From positions 248,001-312,000 of the forward strand of contig JACDTU010000027.1 of NCBI GenBank assembly GCA_022376465.1: a stretch of DNA of 64,000 nt, written 5' to 3'. Source of the DNA: Cubamyces lactineus (Eukaryota > Basidiomycota > Agaricomycetes > Polyporales > Polyporaceae). Shown piece after piece: positions 17,595 to 29,143 of the stretch. The first letter of the stretch is position 1; every line of letters starts with the position of its first letter. Under the pieces are notes generated by a model that had not been told where the DNA came from, did no database searches, and was given only the letters and a program-made list of their open reading frames with translations. The position numbers were made by a program, and so were the translations under genes.

Positions 17595-18992
17595 ATGAGT
17601 TACACACCGTTCATCCCTGTAACTACATTCCAACCTCTTGCTCCTGAAGATATTAGTGGTGTTATTACCAATGGGCTTTCCCAGGAGGCAGATGAAGACA
17701 TTGCTGTTGCAACTCGGAATGCAGTCCAGCTTATGGAGAAGCGCATCCTAGAATACACGCACAATCTGACAGCCGAAATGGCTCAGCATATGGATGCAAA
17801 CTTTACGAATCTGATGCAACATGTCAGCCACTTGACGGCCCAAGTGACAACTCTTACAACACTGGTGCAAAACCAGCAGGCCCTTGTAACCTCTTACAAA
17901 CAACAGGTGGATGCTTTGCCGGCCTCAACCGGAGGAGGATCACGTCAACCCAAGATTGGTGAACCACCAATCTTCAAGGGCTCTGATGACAAAATCAAGT
18001 TGGAAGAGTGGCGCAACCTCATCAGTCTTTGGTGCGCACACGAGGGCATCACTACGGATAAGCAGAAGATTGTTACGACTCTGTCGCGCCTTCAAGGTCC
18101 AGCTCACAAGTATATGGCATCATACTATGATCGCGTGGGACGCGGTCAAGACCTTGGAACCTGGGATGCTTTCATGGATGAACTTGCACAAATCTATGGT
18201 CAACGTGATGACAAGGAGGGAGCGAAGAAAGAGATCACAGCCCTCTTTAGCAATAAAGAACTGGCTGCTAAGGACTTCATCAAATATGCTGAGAGATTCC
18301 GCACCCTTGGACGCCTTACTGGGTACGATGATGAGCTTCTTATTGACAAGCTGCGAGAGGTTGTCAGCCGCGATATGCGGATTGCCCTTGTTGGTACTAG
18401 AGGCAGTGATGCCCCCAAGAAGTGGCCTGACTTCCTCGACATGTTGCTCGACTTCTACCGAGAACTCAACCCAGAAAAGACGCGTGGTACAGTCTTTAGT
18501 AAGGGTGGCTCTGACAACAGTGGTCATACTCCAATGGACATTGACTCGGCTGAAAAGTCGAAAGGCAAGGGCAAGAATAGCAAGCAGGCTAACATTGCTA
18601 CCACGGAGAAGAAAAATTGTTTTTGCCACATCTGTAAGAGTAAGACTCACAACACAGATGATTGCTTCCAGTTGGTCAAAAATGCGGACAAGAGAGCCAA
18701 GTTCCAGAACCAGTCCAAGGGAGCTGACCAAAAGACTGGAGGAAACGAAGCACAGTCTTCTAAACCTGGCAAGGTGAAGAAGACTCAGATTATTGAAGTA
18801 GAAGTCACGGACAACGAGGAGGAACCCCCTGCCACCTCTGCATCCATATCCACAGCGAGAATTGAGCAAGAGGATGTTGACAGCAAGTCAACCTTGCTTG
18901 AGGGAGATGAACCTCAGACTCGTCCCAGCCAGCCTGGAAAAGGCAAGGCTCGGGCCTTGGTGAGCTCAGATTTTCTCACACGCTACATGTGA
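17595..18992 (+). CDS. gag: Gag of B1
   Basis: ATG at 17595 (the open frame extends to 17550 only through TTG) to TGA 18990-18992, 465 residues. An N-terminal helical/coiled region (LMEKRILEYTHNL to LVQNQQALVTSY) is followed by a retrotransposon Gag core (EEWRNLISLWC, LGTWDAFMDELAQIYG, AKDFIKYAERFRTL) and a CCHC knuckle near residues 344-357 (CHICKSKTHNTDDC). A Lys-rich and acidic tail follows. An intron-3'-end-like CTAAC...GTTAG precedes the ATG. Confidence 0.92.
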   Translation: MSYTPFIPVTTFQPLAPEDISGVITNGLSQEADEDIAVATRNAVQLMEKRILEYTHNLTAEMAQHMDANFTNLMQHVSHLTAQVTTLTTLVQNQQALVTSYKQQVDALPASTGGGSRQPKIGEPPIFKGSDDKIKLEEWRNLISLWCAHEGITTDKQKIVTTLSRLQGPAHKYMASYYDRVGRGQDLGTWDAFMDELAQIYGQRDDKEGAKKEITALFSNKELAAKDFIKYAERFRTLGRLTGYDDELLIDKLREVVSRDMRIALVGTRGSDAPKKWPDFLDMLLDFYRELNPEKTRGTVFSKGGSDNSGHTPMDIDSAEKSKGKGKNSKQANIATTEKKNCFCHICKSKTHNTDDCFQLVKNADKRAKFQNQSKGADQKTGGNEAQSSKPGKVKKTQIIEVEVTDNEEEPPATSASISTARIEQEDVDSKSTLLEGDEPQTRPSQPGKGKARALVSSDFLTRYM

Positions 18993-21900
18993 CTGCCTGC
19001 GAACATGTAGCAGAGAACGTTGAACCCAGTGTCGGAATGGACACTTGTAGTGTTAACATTAGTAGTACGGACAATCCTGTATTATCCACTTCTCGCAACA
19101 GGAATTCATTCAATTTGCCCGTAACACTCTGGGTTTATGGTAAAAAAGTGCAGGTCGAAGCTCTAGTAGACTCAGGGGCCACAACAACTTTCATCAATAA
19201 ATCAGTTGTTGAAAAGAATCACCTGGCAACTATTAAGCTGGCAACTCCATACGACGTTTACAATGCTGATGGCACCACCAACAAGAATGGAAAGATCACT
19301 CATGCCATCCGTTCCTACATTGAGATTGGATCTCATAAGTCGACTCACCAGGTGCTTGTAGCAGACTTGGGAAAGAAAGACATGATCATAGGGTACACAT
19401 ATTTACGTAGACACAACCCTGAGATTGATTGGGAACACGGAGAATGGAGGTTTACCAGGTGCCCTGAGAGCTGTGCCCCAAGAGCTCGTAAAAAAGACCA
19501 TGTGGCTGAAGAAGAAGCCGACGAGCTTCAGCTACCAAGGGAGGATTCCTTGATCACTCCACTGGACGAATTAGGAGAGGAGTGCATCGAAAATCCACAC
19601 ATCAACTGGGTCTCTACTGAGGATCCAGAAGACCGCGAAATAGCACGGTTGACCGCAGAGATTCTTGCCAAAGATCTCGAAGAGGTTGAGGATGACGACA
19701 CTCGTAACTGGAAGACTTTTGTTCCAGAATATCTACACGAGTTTGGAGACGTCTTCTCAAAGAAGCAATCAGAGCGGATGCCGGTACGCAAACCATATGA
19801 TCATGGTATTGATCTCGAGGAAGGTGCCCTGCTCCCTCGGCCGGCCAAACTATATCCAATGTCTCCAAAGGAGCGAAACTCCTTAGATGAATGGATCAAT
19901 GAAGAGACCCGAAAAGGGTACATCAGAGAGTCCAAGAGCCCTGTAGCAGCTCCCGTTCTCTTTGTTAAAAAGAGTGATGGGAGTTTGCGGCTGGTAGTAG
20001 ACTATCGAAAACTAAATGAAATCACAGTGAAAAACTGCTATCCTATTCCCCGTATCGCAGACTTGGTTGACTCACTCAGCCAGGCGTCGATATTCACAAA
20101 AATCGACTTGCGTTGGGGGTACAACAATGTTCGCATCCGAGAGGGTGATGAATGGAAGACAGCCTTCATTACACACCGAGGGTTGTTTGAAGCCACTGTG
20201 ATGTACTTTGGTTTTTCCAATGCTCCAGCTACCTTCCAAGCAATGATGAATGATATACTTGGTGATCTCATAAGAGATGGGCACGTGATTGTGTACCTTG
20301 ACGATATTCTGATCTTCACAAATGATCTTCGTCAACATCGAGCCATCACGCGGGAGGTTTTGAAACGGCTACGAGATAAGGATCTATTTGCCAAGCCAGA
20401 GAAGTGCTTGTTTGAGCAAAGCAGCATTGAATATCTTGGCATGATCATCTCAAAGGGAAAGATCTCAATGGACCCAAAGAAGGTTTCAGGTGTAACGGAT
20501 TGGCCACAACCCACTAAGGTCAAGCAGGTCCAAGCCTTCCTTGGCTTTGCCAACTTCTACAGGAGGTTTATTAAGGACTTTGCAAAGCATGCCAAGCCGC
20601 TTACTTTATTGACCAAAAAGGATCAACCTTGGGTTTGGGGTGAGGAACAGGAACATGCGTTCAATAGCCTAAAAAAGGCATTTACCTCTGCCCCTGTTTT
20701 GCGAATTCCGGATGATGAAAACCCTTTCCGGCTTGAGACCGACTCCAGTGATTTTGCTACTGGAGCAGTCTTGTCTCAGCTGGACCCAACTGACAAGTTG
20801 TGGCATCCAGTCGCCTTCTATTCTAAGTCGCTCAATGTCCATGAACGGAACTATGAGATATACGACAAGGAGATGCTTGCAATCATACGAGCTCTTGAAG
20901 AATATAGGCATTATCTGGAAGGACATCCGGAAAAGATTGAAATTTGGTCAGATCACCAGAATTTGACCTATTTCAAAACAGCCCAGAAGTTGACAAGGAG
21001 ACAGGCGAGATGGGCTCTGTACCTCACACGGTTTAACTTCATATTACGCTACAAGCCAGGCAAGACAATGCTCACTGCTGACCCTCTGTCCAGGAGGCCA
21101 GACCATGAGGAGGGGGTGGAATCCGATAATCGAGATCAAATTCTTCTTAAACCGGAGTTTTTTGCTATTCACGCTATCGATTCCTCTCATGAGTTGCCTA
21201 TCAATGACAATACACTCCTAAGAGAAGTCAAGGAAGCATTGTTACATGATGAAGTCACCAAGGACTACAAGCAATTGCTTAAGTCTGGGCCAAGAGAGTT
21301 CAAGAAGTCACTAGAGGATTGGAACTATGAGAATGGACTTTTGCTACACCGAGGCAAAATTTATATCCCCAAGAGCGACAATGATAATCTTCGGAGACGA
21401 ATAGTTCAGATGCACCATGATCTACCCTCAGCAGGCCATCCAGGGAGGTGGAAAACCTATGAACTCGTTTCACGGAACTACTGGTGGCCGGGCATGTCTA
21501 TCTTTGTCAAGAAGTATGTTACAGGTTGCGATACATGCCAGCGGATGAAAAATCGTCCACAGCAGCCTTATGGACCACTTCAGCCTAATCCTGTCCCAGA
21601 AGGGCCATGGGAAATCATTACTGTTGACCTAATCACTCAGTTACCTGAATCTTTTGGGTATACTGCAATCTGTGTGGTGGTGGACCGATTGACAAAGCGA
21701 GCCCACTTCTTTCCCATCAGAAATGAATTCTCTGCAAAAGATCTAGCAGAACTCTTTTATGAGAGAATTTGGCCGCTACATGGTCTACCGCTTCAGATCA
21801 TTTCCGACAGAGGCACACAATTTGCGGCAAAACTATTTCAAGAATGGTGCAAGCTGCTGGGAATAGAGTCCTCAATGACCACCACCTACCATCCTCAGAC

Positions 21901-22678
21901 AGATGGTCAGACCGAAAGGGTCAATCAGACACTGGAACAGTTCCTTCGCTGCTATGTAGACTATCAGAAAGCCAACTGGTCTAAGCTTCTCAGTACAGCA
22001 GAGTTCGCATATAATAACGCAGCTCATGAAGGAACCAAGGAGAGCCCTTTCTTCTTAGAATATGGTCGACACCCACGGGCAGGTCCAACACTCCGAAAGG
22101 AGCCAACCTTGACAGACCTCAGTGATATTGCATGGAGGAGACAACAAGCCCAGGATCAGGCAAAGGCAGCGCTAGCATTGGCAGCTGAGCGAATGAAGTG
22201 GTACTACGACCAGGGAGTCCAAAAGGTTCCTTTCAAGGTTGGAGACAAGGTTCTTCTTGACCTTCGAGACTACCAAACCACCGGTCGTAAACTTAATGCT
22301 CGGTATGCAGGACCCTTCAAGATAGTTGAAAAACTGTCGCCAGTTACTTTCAAGCTGGAATGGCCTGCCAGAATGACTCGGATTCATCCAGTCTTCCATG
22401 CTAGCAAACTGATGCTATACCATGATCCACAGATTCCAGGCCAGAAAGTGGCCCCACCAGAGTCTGTCATGATTGACGGACATGAAGAGTTCGAAGTTGA
22501 GGCCATTCTTGACTCCCGGCGTTATCGCCGCCAGCTCCAATACCTAGTTCGGTGGAAAGGCTATGGACCTGAAGATGACTCTTGGGAGCCAGTTCAGAAT
22601 CTGGCCAACTCACAAGAGTTACTCAAAGAGTTCCATAAGGCACACCCTCATGCAGCTCGTAGCCTATCAGAGCCTTGA
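18989..22678 (+). CDS. pol: Pol of B1: protease, RT, RNase H, integrase, chromodomain
   Basis: About 1,229 codons in the -1 frame relative to gag; 18989 is GTG and the first ATG is 19037. The two frames overlap from about 18911 to 18992. Protease LVDSGA near residue 61, RT YLDD near 436, RNase H (ETDSSDFATGA, SDHQNLTYF), integrase HHCC and D-D-E (TVDLITQ, ISDRGTQF, GQTERVN), and a C-terminal chromodomain near 1165-1215 (EEFEVEAIL, YLVRWKGYG, SWEPVQNL). All catalytic residues are present. I see no canonical slippery heptamer, so how pol is expressed (frameshift, reinitiation near ATGTGA) is open. Confidence 0.95.
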   Translation: MTACEHVAENVEPSVGMDTCSVNISSTDNPVLSTSRNRNSFNLPVTLWVYGKKVQVEALVDSGATTTFINKSVVEKNHLATIKLATPYDVYNADGTTNKNGKITHAIRSYIEIGSHKSTHQVLVADLGKKDMIIGYTYLRRHNPEIDWEHGEWRFTRCPESCAPRARKKDHVAEEEADELQLPREDSLITPLDELGEECIENPHINWVSTEDPEDREIARLTAEILAKDLEEVEDDDTRNWKTFVPEYLHEFGDVFSKKQSERMPVRKPYDHGIDLEEGALLPRPAKLYPMSPKERNSLDEWINEETRKGYIRESKSPVAAPVLFVKKSDGSLRLVVDYRKLNEITVKNCYPIPRIADLVDSLSQASIFTKIDLRWGYNNVRIREGDEWKTAFITHRGLFEATVMYFGFSNAPATFQAMMNDILGDLIRDGHVIVYLDDILIFTNDLRQHRAITREVLKRLRDKDLFAKPEKCLFEQSSIEYLGMIISKGKISMDPKKVSGVTDWPQPTKVKQVQAFLGFANFYRRFIKDFAKHAKPLTLLTKKDQPWVWGEEQEHAFNSLKKAFTSAPVLRIPDDENPFRLETDSSDFATGAVLSQLDPTDKLWHPVAFYSKSLNVHERNYEIYDKEMLAIIRALEEYRHYLEGHPEKIEIWSDHQNLTYFKTAQKLTRRQARWALYLTRFNFILRYKPGKTMLTADPLSRRPDHEEGVESDNRDQILLKPEFFAIHAIDSSHELPINDNTLLREVKEALLHDEVTKDYKQLLKSGPREFKKSLEDWNYENGLLLHRGKIYIPKSDNDNLRRRIVQMHHDLPSAGHPGRWKTYELVSRNYWWPGMSIFVKKYVTGCDTCQRMKNRPQQPYGPLQPNPVPEGPWEIITVDLITQLPESFGYTAICVVVDRLTKRAHFFPIRNEFSAKDLAELFYERIWPLHGLPLQIISDRGTQFAAKLFQEWCKLLGIESSMTTTYHPQTDGQTERVNQTLEQFLRCYVDYQKANWSKLLSTAEFAYNNAAHEGTKESPFFLEYGRHPRAGPTLRKEPTLTDLSDIAWRRQQAQDQAKAALALAAERMKWYYDQGVQKVPFKVGDKVLLDLRDYQTTGRKLNARYAGPFKIVEKLSPVTFKLEWPARMTRIHPVFHASKLMLYHDPQIPGQKVAPPESVMIDGHEEFEVEAILDSRRYRRQLQYLVRWKGYGPEDDSWEPVQNLANSQELLKEFHKAHPHAARSLSEP

Positions 22679-22719
22679 TCTCTGCTTCTCATCGGAGCTT
22701 GAACTAGAGGAGAGGGTAC

Positions 22720-23316
22720 TGTCACAAATCAGGACATTTCCCGGACCTTTCTGGTGCTTATCTACAGGGGATATCCATTATTTTGACATATTTAGTATTT
22801 ATCTAACACTTATTTAATGGACAAATCCCCTTATCACTCAGATATCCATAGTTATCATTATTTTCTTCGCTCTTTTCCCTATTTGGGGGTTATCTCATAA
22901 GTTCTAGACAGTTCTATGGCTGGAACCCTGTTCCAGCCAGCTCTAGGCCTAGGTGGAATGTTCTGGATGATTGCCTAAGCAATGTAGGGTACGCTATTGG
23001 TCAGATCTTGGCTGGGCAAAGGGCATGCTCAGCACATGACTCAGTCTGACTCAGCCTAACTCCGGGGTGACTCAGACTGACTCAGACTGGTCAGGTGACT
23101 GTCTTAGTAATGTAGAGTACCAGGGGTCTCTCCCCAGTCCCTGGGGGACTGGTCTGCATGTATATATACCCCCTGCCTGAGGGCTACCCCCCTCAGACTA
23201 ATCCACTTATTGTCTAAGCTCAACTACCTCTGGCCTAACAAGCCTTCTATCTCATCCTTCTATTCTCACCTCTATTTCTACCCAGTGAGTATTTCAGTTT
23301 GAGTCTTACTGTTATA
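22720..23316 (+). repeat. 3' LTR of B1 with TGACTCA cluster
   Basis: 597 bp, TGTCAC...GTTATA. Four copies of TGACTCA, the Gcn4/AP-1-type bZIP site, occur at 23037-23043, 23047-23053, 23068-23074 and 23078-23084, upstream of the TATATATA at about 23160. ACTTG follows (target duplication). Confidence 0.9.
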
Positions 23317-23321
23317 ACTTG

Positions 23322-23430
23322 AAGGACGATGAACAAGTTGTACAGTCTATCATTGCAATGCTCGCTGCTGCGACCTATAAGCCTGGCATTCCAAACTCTC
23401 ATCAGCAAGCCATGGCATCTCCAGACGTCA
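23322..23430 (+). pseudogene. Ty1/Copia remnant (second piece)
   Basis: Continues the frame of 6083-6778 after excision of B1 and one ACTTG copy: a helical segment, then HQQAMASPD, typical of the linker to the start of Copia RT. Similarity stops near 23430. The 259 bp that follow (to 23689) are AT-rich, contain several TTGTAGA-type repeats and no gene I can support; they may be another truncated LTR. Confidence 0.75.
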
Positions 23431-23689
23431 CATGTGGTCGCATTTTTTGTATTACAAACCTCCCATACACTGCTAAAATTCCTGTGGTTTTTGTGGGAGG
23501 TGATTATCTACAATACAATGGCTATTACAAGGGTTGTAGAGATCCTGTGCATATTGTAGTATACAACTGTACATAAACATTGCAGACTTGTAGTAGATTT
23601 GTGAGCTATTGTAGATTATTGTATATGCCTTGGTGCTGTCTTGTAGACTTTGTAAGTGCAATTGTAGACTTTCTGTGGATGGTTGTACC

Positions 23690-24219
23690 TGTTACAAATG
23701 TACAATTGGTGGGTCATGAACTTTATGATTTGTTATGGACTTGTGCTTCGTTCCCTGTATGATACAAATATGGCGGACTCTAGGACTGTAGCTATGGTTC
23801 TTTAGTCCAGGAATGTTCTCGTCTCAGCTAGGACTTTCTAGCACTTACTCTACACTTACCATATAGGGATGCACAGTCGCTTCTGCGCAGCCGCCCGCGG
23901 TGCACAGCAGCACTGCCACAGTGGTAGTAGATTCAACTAGCGCTGACTACGAGGTACCGGAAAGTCCTTGAATACGCTAGAACATTCCTCTCTTTGGTCT
24001 CTGAACATGTATATAAGAGGCCACGCCACAGAGCGACCCTCAGCTGTCAGTCTCTTCGCGAATTACGAACTCGGATTGCTCGTTAACTCACTTTCAACTG
24101 AACAAGTTACTACGCGCTTATCTTCGAAAAGCTAGGGCTAGTAATTGAATAGAAACAAGCTCTCTATTCATTGACGTCTTAAGGCTTGATAGTTTAAGAG
24201 TCACGCTCGAAAGCATAAC
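23690..24219 (+). repeat. 5' LTR of A2
   Basis: 530 bp, TGTTAC...ATAACA, with TATA near 24010. The RNA-start motif is GCTGTCAGTCT, one mismatch from complementarity to the PBS AGACTGAAAGC at 24222-24232. Compared with its own 3' LTR many differences are CG to TG or CA. Confidence 0.88.
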
Positions 24220-24262
24220 ATTAGACTGAAAGCTTTACCCCTCCACTTATTAAAGTGCAGAG

Positions 24263-25120
24263 GTGACATTGGAAGACATCGAATATTGGACGCGGAAAAT
24301 ATCTTCTTGGCTCGAACACATAAGAAGACAGATAGTCAAGACGGCGGGAACAATATATCCCCTCTCTCGACCATCAACTAGGGTACTAGACGAAAGAAAT
24401 AAAAGACTACCGACTCTACCACCACTCGAAATCCCGGAGAGTATTATTGCTCTTCCACATTCACCAAGAGGATCCCCATTCCCCTTGGAGAGAGGTTTTA
24501 GGTCGGTTATTCCTGTCGCAGAGAGTACTAGTACGATCTCATCGAGTTATGACACTCGAGAATCGGACGAAGAACCCGCGTATCAAAGGACAGACAAGTG
24601 GAGAGAATATAGGAATTCTCTGGCCATTCAATCGGAATTCGAGGTAGCGAAAGGCATACCCATTCCAGGAAGGGCGAGTCCAGGAACGGATAGCTCTTAT
24701 CAATCGACTCCAGGAACAAGTGTTGAAGAAACATCCTCAACAGAAGGAGTATTCTATCGAAGGACACAAGTTCCGGTGCACGCGATTGACACACTTCAGG
24801 TGATTGCAAACAATCTCGAAGTGTTGGGACAGGAAGACTTCACGGGAAGATATCACGAGGCTCTCGAACGGGCACATCGATACATTTCTCAAGTCATCCA
24901 GACGCTTGAATTAATCCCAAGAGAAGTTGCTACACCTCCAAAGAGGGTACATAACTTTGCGGATTTTCTTCAAGACCAGATTGATTACCTGCGAGCAAAG
25001 GCAATCAATCCAGAGAATTACACGGATATAGACCTCGGATATAATCTAGGGAAACTGCGTAGTTGCCTCCGAGCTAGGGAACTACATCAAGCTTTCCTTC
25101 GAGAAGTACAATGTGTATGA
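24263..25120 (+). pseudogene. ORF1 of A2, ATG-free in frame
   Basis: About 285 codons, homologous to ORF1 of A1 and, like it, without an in-frame ATG; 24263 is GTG. A 1-nt deletion near 24250 relative to A1 takes it out of frame with the CTG in the PBS. Two out-of-frame ATGs are present (near 24546 and 25110); the second is ACG in A1, a CpG transition. The stop again overlaps the gag ATG (25117) as ATGA. Confidence 0.65.
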
Positions 25121-26949
25121 GTTCATCCGAAACATACAGTTGTTCACGTCTATATCATCTCTACGACTCCGACAAAGTTCGGGACGTTTACTATCGGGAA
25201 TCAGTAGAGAAGTGGTCCAATTGCACACACGCACGGTGCCCACTTTGATACAATACCAAGGAGGTCCCAAACATCGCACACTCCCCGGCTCTTATTAAAA
25301 CCAAGGTCTCTCAGGAGAAGGAAATTAAGAAGAGTCACGGACAACAACCCGCGCTAGTAAAGAATCCTCTACCAGCAGGAAGTACTAGTCGGATTATTAG
25401 TCCAAGAGTAGTGTCAGGATCGTTTCCGACTTCAAGAGTAGGAACCCCAAGACTACAAGAGTCTGAATCACCCAGGGAACTCGATCCACCTTTACAAGAG
25501 AAAGGGCGAGAGATTGAACCGCCTGAGAAGAAGGATTCGGACTTTGAAGAAGACAATTTTTAGACGACAGTCGAAGTACCGCATCTGGAGGAAGAAGAAA
25601 CTATTCGGACAAAGGTCGAAGTACCTGAACCGAAGGCAGAAGAAGAATCAAGTCGTAGTACGACCCCAGAATTTATACAAAAGTCAGTACCATTGTATAT
25701 GTCTGGAACAATTACGGCGACAGGGGAATCCATTTCTGGAGCCCATAGATATGCCTTCACTCCGAGGACTACTTTCGGAGGAGGGACATTTGGGTCTTCA
25801 TCCAGTGGACCGGCCCCAAGGGCGACATCATTCTTTGGAGGAATGGTTAATCCTTCCGGAGGCGGAGGAGGAGGCGGACCCAGTAGGCCTGGAGGTAGAC
25901 CCGACCCTGAACCTTCAGATGGAGGAGGACCACAAAGTCCTTATCCACCAGGAGGAGGAGGACCACCGGGACAAGGTCCAGACCCTGATCTGCCTGGACA
26001 ACCAGGAAATCCCCAAGGGAATAATATGCCGCAGGAACGGAGACAAGGAAAAGGCAAGATCAAGGACCCAGAGGTCTTTACTGGAGACCGGAACAAAACT
26101 AGGTCCTTCCTCAATCAATTGTTCCTTCTGTTCACGGCAAGACCCCACGACTTCGTCAATGACTACACGAAGGTGGCGACGGCCTTATCCTTCATGGAAG
26201 GGGATAATATCAACTACTGGAAGGATATTACTATCCAGCGAGCTGAAGAAGAAATTAGGCCAGGAGAGTTCCGAGGATTCGACTCTTGGGCGGTCTTCAA
26301 GAGAAATTTCCTGCTCGCTTTCGCTCCAGTAGACGAGGTCGACGACTCTATGGTCAATCTCACAACGATTCAACTCAAAGACTACTCTTCAGTCGATGAG
26401 TTCAATGCGCGATTTATGGATCTGGCCCTCAAAGAAAATATTCTGGACTCGGCAGCGCAACTCGCTCTCTACAGAAATGCGCTTCCAGAATATTTGTTGA
26501 GGAAGATTTCCATGTCATATCCTCCACCGACGAACATCGAGGAGTGGATGACTCGAGCAAAGGAGATCGACCATAGCTACCATCTTACGGAGAAAATTTT
26601 GGCCAATCGCAAAGGAAGAAAGGCTAAAACTTCGAAGACAAAGAAGAACGTCAAGACGGTTAATGTTGAGGATGATTCACTCGACATTAACAAACTCTCT
26701 GTCAAGGAAAGACAGGAGTTGCAAGACAAGGGATTATGTTTCCGGTGCAGGAAGTCGGGACATATTTCTAGGGACTGTCCTTCCAAACCCAAGAAACCTG
26801 GTAAACCTGTTAGTCGGAAGGTACGACAGGTTACAGAGGAGGATTTGGAGGACGAGACTGAGGAAGTCTCAGACGAAGAAAGTGACGATGAAGAGGACAA
26901 TATTTCTATTAACGCACTCAGAGCTACAGATTTCGAGACGGGTTTTTAG
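25117..26949 (+). pseudogene. gag: Gag of A2 with two nonsense codons
   Basis: Same frame as gag of A1 from ATG 25117, with TGA at 25246-25248 and TAG at 25561-25563, both replacing CGG codons of A1. The remainder (Gly/Pro stretch, Gag core, CCHC knuckle, acidic tail) is open to TAG 26947-26949. The frameshift heptamer GGGTTTT (26940-26946) and the hairpin are conserved. Confidence 0.88.
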
Positions 26950-27819
26950 GCAGGCAAGCAGACTCGACGCCTGACTTGCCAAAAGAACTGCATGTAACTA
27001 TTGTAACAAATACGGAGCGGAGACGAAGTGCTCTGCTTATACCCGGTTACATGCAAGTTCAGGACAAAGCTGTCGAAATCAAAGGGCTCATTGACACGGG
27101 CGCGGACGCAGTCATCGTCAACAGAAAGATTGTAGACAAGTACAATCTTCCGACAGTCAGACTACCAAAGACTCTGACTTTTCGGAACGCGGACGATAGC
27201 GTCAATAGTATGGGAACTATTACCCATTGGGTGGAAGGAACTTTCAATTTCCAAGGAAAGAAACTTCCAACCAATTGGTATGTTGCCGACATTGGACGGG
27301 ATGATGTCCTATTCGGCATGCCATGGATTCGCAGATATAATCCTAATATCGACTGGGAAAGTGGCCGAGTCACTTTCAAGCCGGATATTATCAAGAAGGA
27401 ACAGCGAATTCATAAATACCAATGCAAACACGACCCACCCGAGGGAATGCTATGGAATTTCCCAGTCAAGCCTCTAAATCAAGATTTGGTCGTCTCATTT
27501 GTACGTGCTCTGCCAGATGAGGACGACGAAGACCCAGACTCCAAAAGACTTACGTTCAATCCTTCGAGAACCATTGAACAATGGTATCGCAAGAAGAAAA
27601 TTCGAAAGATTAATAAGTCCACAGAGATCGCTATAGCAGCGAAGAAGGACCAGAAGGAAAAGACCTTGGACGAAATCCTGCCGGATTTTGTAAAGGACTA
27701 TCGACAGGTCTTTGAGAAGAAGGCAGCAAGTAGATTTCCACCCTCAAGACCATGGGACCACGCAATTGAATTCAAGAAGGACTTCGATTATAACACCAAA
27801 GGTTCATGGAGGAAGATCT

Positions 27820-28234
27820 TGTTACGACGAGCCTAGATCGGTCACAGCGAGCGACGTCCTAGGGATCGGACCAGAGGTCTCCAGTAGTTCGAGTCGAGTA
27901 GAGGTTCAGAGGAATAGGCAATGGATAACCAGGTCGAGCTGAGGATCCCGAGTGGATCCTCCGGTCTTAAATACAGGAAAGGAGGCATAGACACGTCAGC
28001 GCCACGTAGGCGCCACGTACCGTGAGAGTCCAGTATAACTACGTAGAGTCAGGGCTGGGAATACAGGTGATGTGGCGATGACGTGGCAAAACAGGATAGG
28101 CTAGGAATACAACAACCGTGGAATCGGTGGGAACGAGGATGACGTGGTGTGGGAAAAGATGACGTGGCATAGTGGGAGCGCAAGGAGGAAAGAAAAGGAA
28201 ACTTCATGACCGTGACACAGTGAGCGTCGTAACA
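27820..28234 (-). mobile_element. Solo LTR of family C in A2 pol, TSD GATCT
   Basis: 415 bp, TGTTAC...GTAACA, minus orientation. GATCT at 27815-27819 and 28235-28239 is a perfect duplication. It closely matches the C2 LTR at 62738-63152 (same length, a few substitutions), and both lie at the same pol position in the same relative orientation. Confidence 0.93.
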
Positions 28235-28977
28235 GATCTACCCATTGACTTACACGGAACGTGAAGAACTCGACAAGTTCATTGCGGAAAATCTCGAGAA
28301 AGGATACATTCGAAAATCCAAGTCTCCCTTAGCCTTGCCATTTTTCTTTGTCACCAAGAAAGATGGGAGTCTTCGACCGGTTCAAGATTACCGGGCTCTT
28401 AATGAGGGAACAGTGAAAAACGCATACCCTTTGCCGCTCATTAGTGACATTATTGACCGGCTGAAGGGGGCCACAATATTCACCAAACTTGATGTGCGAG
28501 CAGGATACAATAATGTTCGCATCAAGGAGGGTGATGAGTGGAAAGCTGCGTTTATTACACCAAGTGGATTGTTCGAACCAACGGTCATGTTTTTTGGATT
28601 GTGCAACGCACCGGCAACATTCCAAAACATGATGAACGACATTTTTCGAGATATGCTCCAGGAAGGATGGATGGTCATTTACATGGATGACATCCTAATA
28701 TTCTCGAACAACGTCGAAGAACATCATGAAAGAACAAGGAGAGCCTTACAACGGCTCCAAGATAGCGACTTATTCCTCAAGGCGGAAAAATGTGAATTCG
28801 ATAGGCAAGAAGTCGAATTCTTAGGGTCAATCATCCGGCCAGGAGTAGTCGCTATGGATCCCATTAAACTCAAGGCAATTGTTGAGTGGGAACCACCGAA
28901 GACGGTCAAGCAAGTCCAAGCATTCTTAGGGTTCGGGAATTTTTACCGACGATTCATTTGGGATTATTCCAAGATAG

Positions 28978-29143
28978 TTCGACCCCTCATGGAATTAACG
29001 AAGAAGGACAAGCCCTTTGTGTGGTCTCAAGATTGTCAAGAAGCATTTGAGACACTCAAGTTCGACCCCTCATGGAATTAACGAAGAAGGACAAGCCCTT
29101 TGTGTGGTCTCAAGATTGTCAAGAAGCATTCGAGACACTCAAG
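28978..29143 (+). repeat. 83-bp tandem duplication in A2 pol
   Basis: 28978-29060 and 29061-29143 are identical except one base (TTTGAGAC versus TTCGAGAC). 83 is not a multiple of three, so the RT/RNase H junction is frameshifted. A4 (61200-62737) has a single copy. Confidence 0.92.

Larger units (their letters stand above)
6779..23316 (+). mobile_element. Ty3/Gypsy chromovirus B1, complete, carrying A1 in its 5' LTR
   Basis: The LTRs are 597 bp each: 6779-7099 plus 16005-16280 after removal of A1 and one TSD copy, and 22720-23316. They appear to differ at one base (7048 A versus 22989 G), so insertion was recent. The 5-bp target duplication is ACTTG (6774-6778 and 23317-23321), inside Copia. 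LTRs run TG...TA rather than TG...CA. Order: LTR, PBS, ORF0, gag, pol with chromodomain, LTR. ORF0 has a stop; gag and pol are open. Confidence 0.92.

Noticed and set aside
18905..18992. A -1 slippery heptamer for gag-pol of B1
   Set aside because: The overlap contains T-GGA-AAA and A-GAT-TTT, neither of which fits X-XXY-YYZ. Pol is in the -1 frame but the mechanism is left open.
27059..27394. Antisense ORF opposite protease as a regulatory gene
   Set aside because: Mirrors protease codon pattern; present in every copy at the same offset without a start context.
28329..28678. Antisense ORFs opposite RT, recurring in A1, A2, A3 and A4
   Set aside because: Recurring shadows of conserved RT codons; no independent signal.
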